DNA from: an uncultured Polaribacter sp.
GTDB taxonomy: Bacteria > Bacteroidota > Bacteroidia > Flavobacteriales > Flavobacteriaceae
NCBI GenBank assembly: GCA_947497755.1
Contig: CANMHT010000005.1
Span: 1-64,000 of the forward strand
Direction: 5' to 3'
Length of the DNA stretch: 64,000 bases
Positions 18,828-28,112 of this stretch are shown here, one piece after another; the stretch's first letter is position 1; every line of letters begins with the position of its first letter. Made by a program: the position numbers and the translations under genes. The notes beneath the pieces are model-generated. The model saw nothing but the letters and a program-made list of their open reading frames with translations. It ran no database searches and was not told where the DNA came from.

Positions 18828-20477
18828 CTATGAAAAATAGACATATATCGCTACTACAAGTAATGTAATAAGTACTCCAACAACTTTAGTATGTTTCCAA
18901 GGTGTAATATCTACTTCTTCTGTATACTCTTGTACAAATGCTTCTTTTCTTGGTTTTAATTTACCAATAACCAACATAATTATAATATTTAAGACAAACA
19001 GAATTGCCATGATATCTAAAAAGTGCGGATAAGCTTTAGCTTTAATTAATGCCAATTGAGCAGCATCTGTAATGCCATTATTTGCTGCTGTTTCTAAAGC
19101 CGAATCAACAAAATAAGGCTGTAAAATAAACTGACTTAAAATGTATAATAAACACCCAGAAAGCAATCCTATTTTAGCGGCAATAGCCGGCACTCTTTTG
19201 GTTAAATATCCTACCACAATAATGGTTAAAATAGGAATACTATAAATTCCGTTGATTTCTTGCAAATAAGCAAATAAACTTCCTGCTTTTGCTATTAAAG
19301 GCGCAATAAACATAGAAGCAATTGCTAATAATATCCCGAATCTCTTCCCATATTTTACTACCGTTTTTTCATCAGCATCTTTATTAATATGTTGCTTATA
19401 TACATCAATCCCAAACAAGGTAACAGAACTGTTTAAAACGCTGTTAAACGAGCTTAAAATAGCGCCAAATAATACGGCTGCAAAAAATCCTAATAAAGAA
19501 GGAGGTAATACTTTTCCTACCAACATAGGATAAGCATCATCTGCGCTTTCCAACCCTCCGCTAAACATATGAAACGCAATTAAACCTGGTAAAACAACAA
19601 TAATTGGTCCTAATATTTTTATAAAAGAAGCTAATAGTAATCCTTTTTGTCCTTCGGCTAAATTTTTAGCACCTAATGCTCTTTGGATAATTTGCTGATT
19701 GGTTCCCCAATAAAATAATTGTACCAACATCATTCCAGTAAAAATGGTATAAAAAGGAACAGGATCTGTTGGGCCTCCCATAGATTTAAACTTCTCTGGA
19801 TTTTCTTTTACCAACACAGACAAACCATCTAACATACTACCATCTCCAATCATCATCAATCCAAAAATCGGAATCAAAATTCCACCTATCAATAAACCAA
19901 TAGCATTGATAGAATCTGAAATGGCTACGGCTTTCAGTCCTCCAAAAATAGCATAGATTGCTCCGATAATTCCTATAAACCAAACACAAATCCAAATAGA
20001 TTGTTCTTTACTAACATTTAAAAGTTCTGGAATATTAAACATTCCGCTAATAGCTAAAGCTCCAGAATATAAAATTACGGGTAATAACACCACCACATAA
20101 CCTGTTAAAAACAAGCCCGATGTTAAGGTTTTGGTCATTACATCAAATCGTTTTGCTAAAAAGCCTGGTACAGTGGTGAGTCCTCCTTTTAAATACCTTG
20201 GTAATAAATACATGGCAGTAACGATCATAGCAATGGCTGCTAAAGTTTCCCAAACCATTACAGACAATCCACTTTGATAAGCAGAACCATTTAAACCAAC
20301 AATTTGTTCTGTAGAAAGGTTGGTTAATAATAAAGAACCTGCAATAACTCCGGCTGTTAAGCTTCTTCCTCCTAAAAAATAGCCATCGGAGGTATTTTCA
20401 TTTGTTTTTCTAGTTGCTACATACGAAATAACTGCTACCAATGCAGTAAAGCCTACAAATGAAAGAATACCTAACAT
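18828..20477 (-). CDS. Sodium:solute symporter (SSS/SLC5 family)
   Basis: A 549-aa transporter with about 14 membrane helices. The N-terminal segment TSDGYFLGGRSLTAGVIAGS and the following NLSTEQIVGLNGSAYQSGL resemble the vSGLT-like branch of the family, which couples sodium entry to uptake of sugars or related solutes. The substrate is not determinable; no catabolic genes adjoin it. The next 700 bp upstream are non-coding repeat-rich DNA. Confidence 0.9.
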   Translation of the reverse strand: MLGILSFVGFTALVAVISYVATRKTNENTSDGYFLGGRSLTAGVIAGSLLLTNLSTEQIVGLNGSAYQSGLSVMVWETLAAIAMIVTAMYLLPRYLKGGLTTVPGFLAKRFDVMTKTLTSGLFLTGYVVVLLPVILYSGALAISGMFNIPELLNVSKEQSIWICVWFIGIIGAIYAIFGGLKAVAISDSINAIGLLIGGILIPIFGLMMIGDGSMLDGLSVLVKENPEKFKSMGGPTDPVPFYTIFTGMMLVQLFYWGTNQQIIQRALGAKNLAEGQKGLLLASFIKILGPIIVVLPGLIAFHMFSGGLESADDAYPMLVGKVLPPSLLGFFAAVLFGAILSSFNSVLNSSVTLFGIDVYKQHINKDADEKTVVKYGKRFGILLAIASMFIAPLIAKAGSLFAYLQEINGIYSIPILTIIVVGYLTKRVPAIAAKIGLLSGCLLYILSQFILQPYFVDSALETAANNGITDAAQLALIKAKAYPHFLDIMAILFVLNIIIMLVIGKLKPRKEAFVQEYTEEVDITPWKHTKVVGVLITLLVVAIYVYFS

Positions 20478-21204
20478 AATTTTATTTTAACGTTTGGTAA
20501 CGAATGTACTATAAATTTAGGTGAATCGTTTGGCACGTGTTAATAAATGCAAAACTCTTGGTAAAATAAGAATAAGTTGGTTTTTGTGTTTATTTGTTAA
20601 TAATGTTGAATTGTTTAACTGTATTTTCAACATTTAAACTTTAAAAACTTTCCAACTAACCGTCAAATTAACTCATCTTCAAATTTTCAAATTGATATAT
20701 TGCTACATTAAATACTTTGTTCTTTTTTCCATTGATGAAAAACGAACCAAAAAAATCTAGTCTTTAATTTTCGTCGGTCAAAGTATATTTCGATTTCTAA
20801 AAGAAAAATAACTCGCGCTGCTCAAACAGTTCTTCTTTTTTTACGAAATCTTCAATTGTTTGACGCTCGACTGCAAATTATATGACGGTTTTTTGTTAGC
20901 GGTTTAGAGTATAATTTCGGTCCTTCAACTTTAAAAACTTTTAACTTTTCAACTAATCTTCAAATTAGAACATCTTCAAATCTTCAAATTGATATATTGC
21001 TACATTAGAACACTTTATAAACTTTTTACTTTTTAACTTTTCAACTCATTTTAAATAAACAACAACTACCCAAACCTTCTTTTTAAGGTAATTTTATAAG
21101 GTTTCTCAAGGAGATCTTTAACAAAAATCTTGATAAATTTCTTTTTTGTTATTATAGTGAGTAGTCTTCCTGCGTTTTGAATTGTCATTGATGAATTTAT
21201 ACTT
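20478..21204. other. Non-coding, repeat-rich spacer
   Basis: About 730 bp without a credible gene. It holds AT-rich interspersed modules (TTCAAATTTTCAAATTG and ATTGCTACATTA types) near 20570-20710 and 20930-21050, and a stretch at 20730-20900 with the word GACGCTCGACTGCAAATTA that recurs near 23000. No template-repeat-like copy of the neighbouring FISUMP gene end and no RNA gene were seen. Confidence 0.8.
20672..20695. repeat. TTCAAATTTTCAAATT repeat module
   Basis: This 24-bp segment (CTCATCTTCAAATTTTCAAA then TTGA) matches 22 of 24 bases of the right flank of the four-helix-bundle gene at 36613-36636. Related copies with TTATC in place of TTTTC are at about 23107-23137, 24778-24808, 25240-25270 and 25382-25412. 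Confidence 0.8.
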
Positions 21205-22119
21205 TTACTCTTGGATACACCTAATTGGGTTACCACTTGGCCTTGGGAATGTCGTGACGAAATTCACGAAGGTAGAGCTAATGCTCAGCGCAGTAGCGTA
21301 TTTTCCATTGCTGCTCCCAGTAGACGTCCAATACAAACCACTGGTTCCGATATTAATAGCTCCTCCTGTATGGCTCTCACGATGACCTACCAACGGAAGT
21401 TTCATATGCGATGCAAATACCTCAGATGCGTTAGTAAAACCTCCTACTTCATTCTCAAATTCTACCCTTGTTGGTACGCGAAACCCTGACGGGCATGGGT
21501 CATTAGCTTCTACTTTACTCCCGACAGGTGCAGCATAACCATTAGAATTCCAGCGTTCATGATCGTCTGGGGTTAGCCAATTGTTTCCACCTGACCTATA
21601 TATAAACATACCTCCAGAAGATAATTCAACAGTTGAGGTAACTGGCCCTTCTATATTATCAGCGGTATTATAGTCTTCTGTAAAAGCATCATTTCGTCCC
21701 CATTGATAATAATGTCCATACGCATCTTCATCTGTTAATGATGTTGCTTTTCGTGTAGCTCCTAAATTACGATCCAACCAAATTTTATTAGTTATAGGAG
21801 ACCTTACAAGTCCATATCCAGGTACTGCTTCTGGAACTACATTATTATCAATAACACTTTTCCAATTTGTTCCATCATAAAATTGAATTGTTTTAACTGT
21901 ACAGTCTGTACAGTATATCATAAGTCCTTCTGCTGGAGAAACTATTACATCTCGCTCTATTTTACTCATCCTAGGCAATAAAAAACCTTTGTTGGTAGAT
22001 TTTAGTTCTAAAATAGCAGAAGAGTGTGGGTTTGTTGTACCAATACCACGTTGGGCGTAACTACAAATACTACTTGTTAACAGAAATAGTATAACCAGAT
22101 TGTGTAATTGTCTTTTCAT
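21205..22119 (-). CDS. Secreted FISUMP-domain (C-type-lectin-like) protein
   Basis: A 304-aa exported protein with a signal peptide (residues 1-22, ending SYA) and the N-terminal motif GIGTTNPHSSAILELKSTNK common in Bacteroidota surface proteins. Residues from about 100 on form a 'Fibrobacter succinogenes major paralogous' domain (KIWLDRNLGA, YGHYYQWGR, DPCPSGFRVPT, GLYWTST, and a C-terminal IRCIQE), a lectin-like fold. The 3' third (21240-21560) is close to 47% G+C, well above the rest of the gene and its surroundings, and its last 50 codons are rich in NNC and NNG codons, unlike neighbouring genes. Ligand unknown; no type IX sorting domain is seen. Confidence 0.82.
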   Translation of the reverse strand: MKRQLHNLVILFLLTSSICSYAQRGIGTTNPHSSAILELKSTNKGFLLPRMSKIERDVIVSPAEGLMIYCTDCTVKTIQFYDGTNWKSVIDNNVVPEAVPGYGLVRSPITNKIWLDRNLGATRKATSLTDEDAYGHYYQWGRNDAFTEDYNTADNIEGPVTSTVELSSGGMFIYRSGGNNWLTPDDHERWNSNGYAAPVGSKVEANDPCPSGFRVPTRVEFENEVGGFTNASEVFASHMKLPLVGHRESHTGGAINIGTSGLYWTSTGSSNGKYATALSISSTFVNFVTTFPRPSGNPIRCIQE

Positions 22120-23220
22120 TATGTACTTAATTAAGTGAATGTTTTTATTTTCAACTTTCGAAAGTACTTTGAAATAGGGTGTTTGCTTTAATTTGTTTCA
22201 CGTAATTAATTAATTACATAAAAAGTATTATTAAGTATTGTTTTTCAATTATTTAAAAACATAAATCAATATATTCTTTAATGTTGTGTAGTTGGTTTTG
22301 TGTTTATTTGTTAATAATGTTGAATTGTTTAATCGAATAATTGATACATTGGTTTATTGCTACATTATAAAACTTTGTAAACTTTTAACTTTCCTACTTT
22401 TTAACTAATAATCAAATTAATTCATCGTCAAATCTTCAAATCCATTAATCATTTTTTCATTTTGTCTTAATACAAAACGAAACAAAAAATCAAGACTTCA
22501 GCTTTTTTGAAAAGTCTTTCGCATCCTTGAAGCTAGATTAAATGAACTCGCTGCGCTCAAACAGCATTTTATCTTTTACGCTTCTTGCGGTGGAAAGGCT
22601 AATTCAACAAGCTGTATGTCGTAAACAAGTACTATTTATGATTTCAACTCATTATCAAATTGTTACATTGCTCCAGTTATAAATTGATACATTTATATGC
22701 TTTTTAATTAATCTTCAAATTGATTCATTGTCAAATCTTCAAATCTTCAAATCGTCACATTGATTCATTGATTCATTGCTACATTAAATACTTTCACTAA
22801 CTTTTTCTTGATAAAAAGTAAGAAAAATCAAGACTTCTTTTTCTTTTATTTGAATTCTTACGATTTTTTTAGCGAACGCATCCAGACCACTTCGTTCTTT
22901 GGATGCTTATACGCTTTCTAATCTTGAATTCTACACAAATAAAAAGTATGTCAAAGACAAGTGCTATTTATGTTTTTAACTCATTTTCAATTATTTGACG
23001 CTCGACTGCAAATTATATGACGGTTTTTATGTTTTTTGTTAAAGTGTTGAATTGTGTAATTGTCTTTTCAACATTCTAACTTTAAAACTTTTAACTTTTT
23101 AACTAATTATCAAATTAGAACATCTTCAAATTATCAAATTGAAACATTTTATCATTAACACATTCGCTAATTAACTAATTGATACATTGGTTTATTGCTA
23201 CATTAATATGATTTCGTTTT
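22120..23220. other. Non-coding, repeat-rich spacer
   Basis: About 1.1 kb with no credible gene. It carries copy A of a 158-bp direct repeat (22485-22642), a 39-bp piece (22799-22837) shared with the start of copy B, a second copy of the GACGCTCGACTGCAAATTA word near 22996, and several short TTCAAAT/ACATTG modules. Two 12-bp palindromes (ACTTAATTAAGT at 22125-22136 and ACTTTCGAAAGT at 22154-22165) lie just upstream of the FISUMP gene and could be regulatory. Confidence 0.8.
22485..22642. repeat. Long dispersed direct repeat, copy A
   Basis: About 158 bp, nearly identical to copy B at 24992-25151: only three differences were seen (T/C at the CCTTGAAG site, one A missing from an ACGCTT run, and G/A in GGTGGAAAG). 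It starts with AAAAATCAAGACTTCAGC and ends with ACTATTTATGATT. Confidence 0.9.
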
Positions 23221-24627
23221 CTAGTTTTCCTCATAAAACTCTATAATAGAATCATCCTTAATTTTTAGCTGCTTTAAGAATACATTCTTTTTTATCTTAT
23301 TAAATCTTTCTTCCTCTTTTACTTGATTTAAAATTTTTAATGGAAAACTCTTTTTTGTAGTATAATCTAGAGGTAAAACATCTTTTTTATTAATTTTAAT
23401 AAAATTGTCATCAAATTGTTGATTCTTAATTATAAAAGAAATGTATTTATAAAAAATACCTTTTTCTGTTTTATATTTTATTTTTAAAGTTTCTATATGG
23501 TTTATAAAATAGTGATTACCTTGTCTTACATAAGAAAATGCCCAATAGTTTTTATTGTATACTCTTCGGGTTAGGGAATTTTTATCTTCTGATTTTGATA
23601 TGTATTTTGTAATACAAAAGTTTTTTTTATCAATCCAAAAATAAGATTTGTAATTGCTAATTCTCTTCGGACTTTTTGAGGATAAAACCTCATTAAGTTT
23701 TTTATCAAGAGTGTCTTTATTTTTACTTATTGGAAAGTTTTTTAAGCTTTCTCTAAGTATTTTTTTCTGTTTATTAAAGATCTCATTTCTTTTCTTATAA
23801 CCTAATTTTTTTTCTTGTTCTTTCTTATTGTAATTTGCAAGACCTGTACTAATAATGTAATGCGGTTTATTATCTAAATCTTGTATATCAATAACTTTAG
23901 AAATTTTTTTGCTTTTATATATTGGGCTATTAAAAACCGCGCCTCTATTACCTAAATGTTTGTTGATTAACTGTATTTTTCTAAACGCTTCATTTTTAAC
24001 AAAATAGCTATACAAATTAAGTGGCTTAGTAGTACCTATTGTACTTAAGTTATCATATTCTTTAAAATTAGAAGTTTCTAAATGATTATTAACTCTAAAC
24101 TTTACTTGACTAACCTTATTTTTATAATTCATTGTAGCATTAGTTTTTGCACTAGCTACATACATTTGCTCTGTAGTTTCCTTAGGTTCAAAAAAAATAA
24201 ATTGACTTACCTCAATATCTGCAGATGTCCAATCAATTTTATAATTTTTATATGCCTTTGAAGCCGATTTCTTTAAAATAGGGTAAGCACTTAACGGAGT
24301 AATTACAACTTCATCCAAGCTATATATATCTTCTTCTAATTTTAAATTTGGTGAATTTAATAAAAATGATAATGGTAATTTAAGTGTTTTAAAACCTAAA
24401 GCAGATATGGTTAAAGTATCTGATAATTGTTTACTGGTATATTGCAAATTAAACTTACCTTCTTTATCTGAACTAGTACCTGTTTTTTTATTAAAAAAGA
24501 TATTAGCATATTGAACTGGTGTACTTGTAATATTTGAAACTATAGAGCCTTTAATATTATGATACTCTTGTCCTACTATATTATTTAAGCATAAAAAGAG
24601 AAATACGTATACAAAAGTTGTTTTCAT
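23221..24627 (-). CDS. Exported protein with N-terminal carboxypeptidase-regulatory-like domain
   Basis: A 468-aa protein with a signal peptide (residues 1-19, ending IVG). Residues about 22-112 form a CarboxypepD_reg-like beta-sandwich (GSIVSNITSTPVQYANIFFN, TSSDKEGKFNLQ, SALGFKTLKL, SLDEVVITP), the module that opens many TonB-dependent receptors and other outer-membrane proteins. The rest is lysine-, asparagine- and aromatic-rich without a family I recognise and without an obvious barrel or plug, so it is not a TonB receptor. It stands alone between two repeat-rich spacers and could be an outer-membrane or periplasmic protein. Confidence 0.75.
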   Translation of the reverse strand: MKTTFVYVFLFLCLNNIVGQEYHNIKGSIVSNITSTPVQYANIFFNKKTGTSSDKEGKFNLQYTSKQLSDTLTISALGFKTLKLPLSFLLNSPNLKLEEDIYSLDEVVITPLSAYPILKKSASKAYKNYKIDWTSADIEVSQFIFFEPKETTEQMYVASAKTNATMNYKNKVSQVKFRVNNHLETSNFKEYDNLSTIGTTKPLNLYSYFVKNEAFRKIQLINKHLGNRGAVFNSPIYKSKKISKVIDIQDLDNKPHYIISTGLANYNKKEQEKKLGYKKRNEIFNKQKKILRESLKNFPISKNKDTLDKKLNEVLSSKSPKRISNYKSYFWIDKKNFCITKYISKSEDKNSLTRRVYNKNYWAFSYVRQGNHYFINHIETLKIKYKTEKGIFYKYISFIIKNQQFDDNFIKINKKDVLPLDYTTKKSFPLKILNQVKEEERFNKIKKNVFLKQLKIKDDSIIEFYEEN

Positions 24628-24923
24628 AAAAATATAATTTTGGCTTAAAGACGAATAATAATTCTCTTCGTTGCATTATTATTTTTTTATTTTTTATGCT
24701 CTTAAAACGATCATCAAATCGTTATACTTGTTTATTGTTTAATTGTCTTTTCAACATTCTAACTTTTTAACTCATTTTCAAATTAGAACATCTTCAAATT
24801 ATCAAATCGTGGAATTGTTGAATCGTGTAACTGATACATTGGTTTATTGCTACATTATAAAACTTTATAAACTTTCAACTTTCTAACTTTTAAACAAATC
24901 ATCAAATTGCTACATTATATATC

Positions 24924-24952
24924 TGTCATTTCGAGCGTAGTCGAGAAATCTG
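24924..24952. repeat. TTTCGAGCGTAGTCGAGAAA imperfect palindrome
   Basis: TTTCGA and TCGAGAAA pair around GCGTAG. Words of this form (CATTTCGAGCGTAGTCGAGA) are widespread interspersed repeats in Bacteroidota, as I recall. One copy was seen in this window. Confidence 0.6.
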
Positions 24953-24991
24953 TTTAATCATTTGCATAACTTTTTCTTGATAAAAAGTAAG

Positions 24992-25151
24992 AAAAATCAA
25001 GACTTCAGCTTTTTTGAAAAGTCTTTCGCATCCTCGAAGCTAGATTAAATGAACTCGCTGCGCTCAAACAGCATTTTATCTTTTAACGCTTCTTGCGGTA
25101 GAAAGGCTAATTCAACAAGCTGTATGTCGTAAACAAGTACTATTTATGATT
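24992..25151. repeat. Long dispersed direct repeat, copy B
   Basis: Second copy of the repeat described at 22485-22642, in the same orientation about 2.5 kb away, with the exported-protein gene between the copies. Its left side extends over the 39-bp segment shared with 22799-22837 (24967-25005). Confidence 0.9.
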
Positions 25152-25530
25152 GTAACTTATTATTATATTAAAACATTTTCAAATTGTTACATTGCTCCAT
25201 TTATAAATTGATACATTTATATACTTTTGAACTAATTTTCAAATTGAAACATCTTCAAATTATCAAATCGTTATTACATTTTTTAACTATTTAATCGTGT
25301 AATTGGTATATTGATTCATTTATAAATTGATACATTAGAATACTTTCTAAACTTTTAACTTTCCAACTTTTAAACTAATTATCAAATTAGAACATCTTCA
25401 AATTATCAAATTGTTACATTGTTTAACTGTTAAATCGTGTAATTGTATTTTCAACATTCTAACTTTAAAACTTTTAACTTTTTAACTAAAAAAAACCTTT
25501 ACATCAATTAAGACATAAAGGTTTGTTTGA

Positions 25531-25600
25531 GGTGTCGAGCGGATTCGAACCGCTGTAGATGGTGTTGCAGACCACTGCCTAGCCACTCGGCCACGACACC
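25531..25600 (-). tRNA. tRNA-Cys (GCA)
   Basis: The minus strand folds into a full cloverleaf: acceptor GGTGTCG/CGACACC, D-arm GCC...GGC, anticodon arm GTGGT-CTGCAAC-ACCAT with anticodon GCA, and T-arm AGCGG-TTCGAAT-CCGCT. The 70-nt gene does not encode the CCA tail. It lies at the right edge of the repeat-rich island, a typical landmark for integration, though no integrase is seen. Confidence 0.97.
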
Positions 25601-25648
25601 CTTTGGGATGGCAAATTTACGTAAATTTCCTAGTTAGACAAGGATTTT

Positions 25649-26011
25649 TTAGGGTTTCCTTTTTTTTGTTAAAATAATTACCACATCTTCTACATTTCCT
25701 CCAATAGGTGGATTTATTTTAGCAACACTTACTTTCGCTTTTTTTACTAAATGTAACTCATCTAAGATCCTGTCTAATATTCTTTTAGCAACATGTTCTA
25801 ATAATTTAGATCTTATAGCCATTTCTTCTTTTACAATTAAATTTAGATGTACATAATCAACCGTATCAATTAATTCGTCTGATTCTGCAGAATTTTGTAA
25901 ATTTGCTGTAACCTCTAAATCAACTCGGTATTCAGATCCAATTTTTGCCTCTTCATCCAAACAACCGTGAAAAGCATATAATTTGATATTGTTTACTTGA
26001 ATTTTTCCCAT
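25649..26011 (-). CDS. folB: Dihydroneopterin aldolase
   Basis: FolB cleaves 7,8-dihydroneopterin to 6-hydroxymethyl-dihydropterin in folate synthesis. The 120-aa protein has the family N-terminus IQVNNIKLYAFHGCLDEEAKIG, with the Glu and Tyr residues that hold the pterin, and the C-terminal KINPPIGGNVEDV. A TAnnTTTG match (minus strand, 26016-26023) lies only 5 bp before the ATG, so the transcript may have almost no leader. Confidence 0.93.
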   Translation of the reverse strand: MGKIQVNNIKLYAFHGCLDEEAKIGSEYRVDLEVTANLQNSAESDELIDTVDYVHLNLIVKEEMAIRSKLLEHVAKRILDRILDELHLVKKAKVSVAKINPPIGGNVEDVVIILTKKRKP

Positions 26012-26067
26012 GCAACAAAAATATTAAAAGTTGCAGGATAATGCGATAATTGATAAAAAATAAATAA

Positions 26068-26934
26068 ATGCTCCACAAAAGATACGCTACGAAATTGATG
26101 CTTTTTTCGTTGATCCTATTCGGTTTTTCATCGTGTATAATTAATGACAACATTAAAGATTCTTCTGGTTTTATCGACCCAGGAAACGATCCTAATTTTA
26201 ATATTGTTGTAAACAAAGAGGCTGGCTATGAATTGTTTAATAGAAAAGTAGTTGTTTTTGACATTCCTATTTATGCATTCGCTACTGTAGAAGACACAAA
26301 ACTATTACATGCAGCAAATATATTAGCGCAATATTTAGATAATGATGAAGACGGTGTGGTAGATAATTTAGTAATGCATGCAGATCTAATTGCTAATAAT
26401 GGATTTGTCTTTCTCTGGAAAACTACAGAAGAAAAAGACTCTTTTACACCGCCAAACGGACATAACGGAAAAGATATTAGCGCAGATGCTATTAATTTAA
26501 TTTGGCATTCTAATGGACATACTGGTGATTTTGATGCTGCTATAGAAACTTTTTGGAAATTTATTGCTAAGGTTGGTTATGAAACAACATATCCTGCTAT
26601 ATTTAGTGGACAAACAAATTCTGAATTAAGCCTTGCAATGGATATTGCTCGTGGTGGTCATTTTCAAAGTCCGCCTGTAAGTTATCCTTCTGGCGCTTGG
26701 TTTACCAATACAGATGTAACTTGTACTTATGCTTGCCAAATAACTTCTTATAATTATTGGGTTTTATCTTCTAAACTTGGTGCTCAAGAAAATCGTTTAA
26801 ATGATATTCAAAACGAGTGGACTTTAAACACCAAAACAAAAGTAGAAACTAGCGATGTAAAGGCTTGGGCAATTTTTAATGATGCAACCTATAAATTACC
26901 TAGCATATTACCAGACGGCACTTATAAACAATAA
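26068..26934 (+). CDS. Lipoprotein, paralogue 1, unknown function
   Basis: A 288-aa lipoprotein (lipobox FSSC, Cys23) that aligns end to end with the 287-aa protein at 28113. Shared blocks are GNDPNFNIV, FNRKVVVF, LLHAAN-x-x-AQYLDN, MDIARGG, TCTY-x-CQ, LGAQENRL and a C-terminal LPDGTY. The DNDEDGVVDN loop (about residues 90-99) resembles an EF-hand or thrombospondin type-3 calcium site. Where the paralogue has WHIITHAGY this one has WKFIAKVGY, so two histidines are replaced by lysines. Family not recognised. It is followed 49 bp later by the AraC-type regulator gene. Confidence 0.75.
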   Translation: MLHKRYATKLMLFSLILFGFSSCIINDNIKDSSGFIDPGNDPNFNIVVNKEAGYELFNRKVVVFDIPIYAFATVEDTKLLHAANILAQYLDNDEDGVVDNLVMHADLIANNGFVFLWKTTEEKDSFTPPNGHNGKDISADAINLIWHSNGHTGDFDAAIETFWKFIAKVGYETTYPAIFSGQTNSELSLAMDIARGGHFQSPPVSYPSGAWFTNTDVTCTYACQITSYNYWVLSSKLGAQENRLNDIQNEWTLNTKTKVETSDVKAWAIFNDATYKLPSILPDGTYKQ

Positions 26935-26983
26935 GAAATATACCTTTACTTTTTTAATTAAATATCTCTATTTTTAAAGTTCA

Positions 26984-28018
26984 ATGGAGGTAAGCATAAA
27001 TATTACATTAGCAACTATTATAGATATCTTATCTATAGCCACTGCATTAATGTTAGGTTTGTTATTCGTTACTATTAAATCTAATAATAAAGCTAATTAT
27101 TTTTTAGCCGGATTTTTATGGTCCTTATCTCTTGAAGTTTTAGATGTATTTTCTAATTCTATAGACAATCTTTCTATAGAGATACCTCAAACCTCTTTAA
27201 TTACCATTCCTTTTTTAATCTTCTATGTACATAAAACATTAAATAAAAAAATACCTTGGTTTCATTTGCTCTTGTTTTTACCAGGAATACTAGTGAACCT
27301 ACCTATTTTTACTATTGAGTCAATAGTATATTTAGAATATGCTTTTAACCTTAGCTTGTTAATTGTTATATTAAATACCTTAAAAAAACATCAAAAACAT
27401 CTGGGTGATTTTTATTCTGATTTAGAAAATAAAACATTGTCATGGATAAAGATGATTGTTTTTATCTTTTTAGCTTTTCATTTACTTTGGATAATAGAAG
27501 ATATTATTGCTTTTAAGAAAGAATCTTGGGCTTTATATTTTGCAAAAGCTTCAACATTTCTAACATTTTTTATGATTTATTGGATTGGATACAATGGTTT
27601 TTCTCAACAAAAAATATTCACAGCAACGTTGTTTCTTTCCAATCAAAACAAACTTAAAAATACCTCAGAAACTCAACATCAATTCGAAGAAATTTGTACA
27701 GAAATCAATCGCAAAAAATTATTTCTTAAAACTGATTTAAATTTAACAACACTCGCTGTAGCATTAAATTTAAAAGAAAAAGAACTTTCGAAACTGATAA
27801 ATCTACATACAAACGAGAATTTTTATCATTTTATCAATCAATTTAGAGTAAATGAATTTAAAAGGTTACTTTCTAGTTCTAAAGCGCAACAATTATCACT
27901 TTTAGGCATTGCTAATGAAGCTGGTTTCTTTTCTAAATCAACCTTTTACACTGCCTTTAAAAAACTAGAAGGTACTACTCCAAAACAATATCAAAATCAA
28001 TTAAAAAAGTCCGAGTAA
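26984..28018 (+). CDS. Membrane-bound AraC family regulator (7TM N-terminus)
   Basis: A 344-aa protein with about seven hydrophobic helices in residues 5-215 and a C-terminal AraC/XylS DNA-binding domain (two helix-turn-helix units, about 245-340; LTTLAVALNLKEKELSKLIN and LLGIANEAGFFSKSTFYTAFKK). This 7TM-AraC layout is frequent in Bacteroidota and is thought to sense a signal at the membrane. It lies between two paralogous lipoprotein genes in the same direction, so those are its likeliest targets, an inference from position alone. Confidence 0.88.
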   Translation: MEVSINITLATIIDILSIATALMLGLLFVTIKSNNKANYFLAGFLWSLSLEVLDVFSNSIDNLSIEIPQTSLITIPFLIFYVHKTLNKKIPWFHLLLFLPGILVNLPIFTIESIVYLEYAFNLSLLIVILNTLKKHQKHLGDFYSDLENKTLSWIKMIVFIFLAFHLLWIIEDIIAFKKESWALYFAKASTFLTFFMIYWIGYNGFSQQKIFTATLFLSNQNKLKNTSETQHQFEEICTEINRKKLFLKTDLNLTTLAVALNLKEKELSKLINLHTNENFYHFINQFRVNEFKRLLSSSKAQQLSLLGIANEAGFFSKSTFYTAFKKLEGTTPKQYQNQLKKSE

Positions 28019-28038
28019 CAGTATTTCGGACTCTTTTA
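28008..28038 (+). terminator. Terminator overlapping the end of the AraC gene
   Basis: AGTCCGA (28008-28014) pairs with TCGGACT (28026-28032), followed by CTTTTA. The stem contains the stop codon region of the AraC gene. Confidence 0.65.
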
Positions 28039-28112
28039 CTCTTCTTCTTTATATCAATGGCTATTTATTTGCAGTTATCTAAAAAAATAGATAAACCTTA
28101 AAAGATCATTTT

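Larger units (their letters stand above)
24628..25530. other. Non-coding, repeat-rich spacer
   Basis: About 900 bp between the exported-protein gene and tRNA-Cys. It carries copy B of the 158-bp repeat, a Bacteroidota-type TTTCGAGCGTAGTCGAGAAA element near 24929, and at least four copies of the short CAAATT-AGAACATC-TTCAAATTATCAAAT module. No open frame of convincing length was seen. Confidence 0.8.

Noticed and set aside
20570..25490. Repeat island considered as CRISPR or as a diversity-generating retroelement template
   Set aside because: Module order is irregular and no reverse-transcriptase or cas gene is present; no segment matches the FISUMP gene end with adenine substitutions.
25953..26216. 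87-codon minus-strand frame across the folB/lipoprotein spacer
   Set aside because: It lies antisense to the clear lipoprotein gene and over the folB start; composition is not protein-like.
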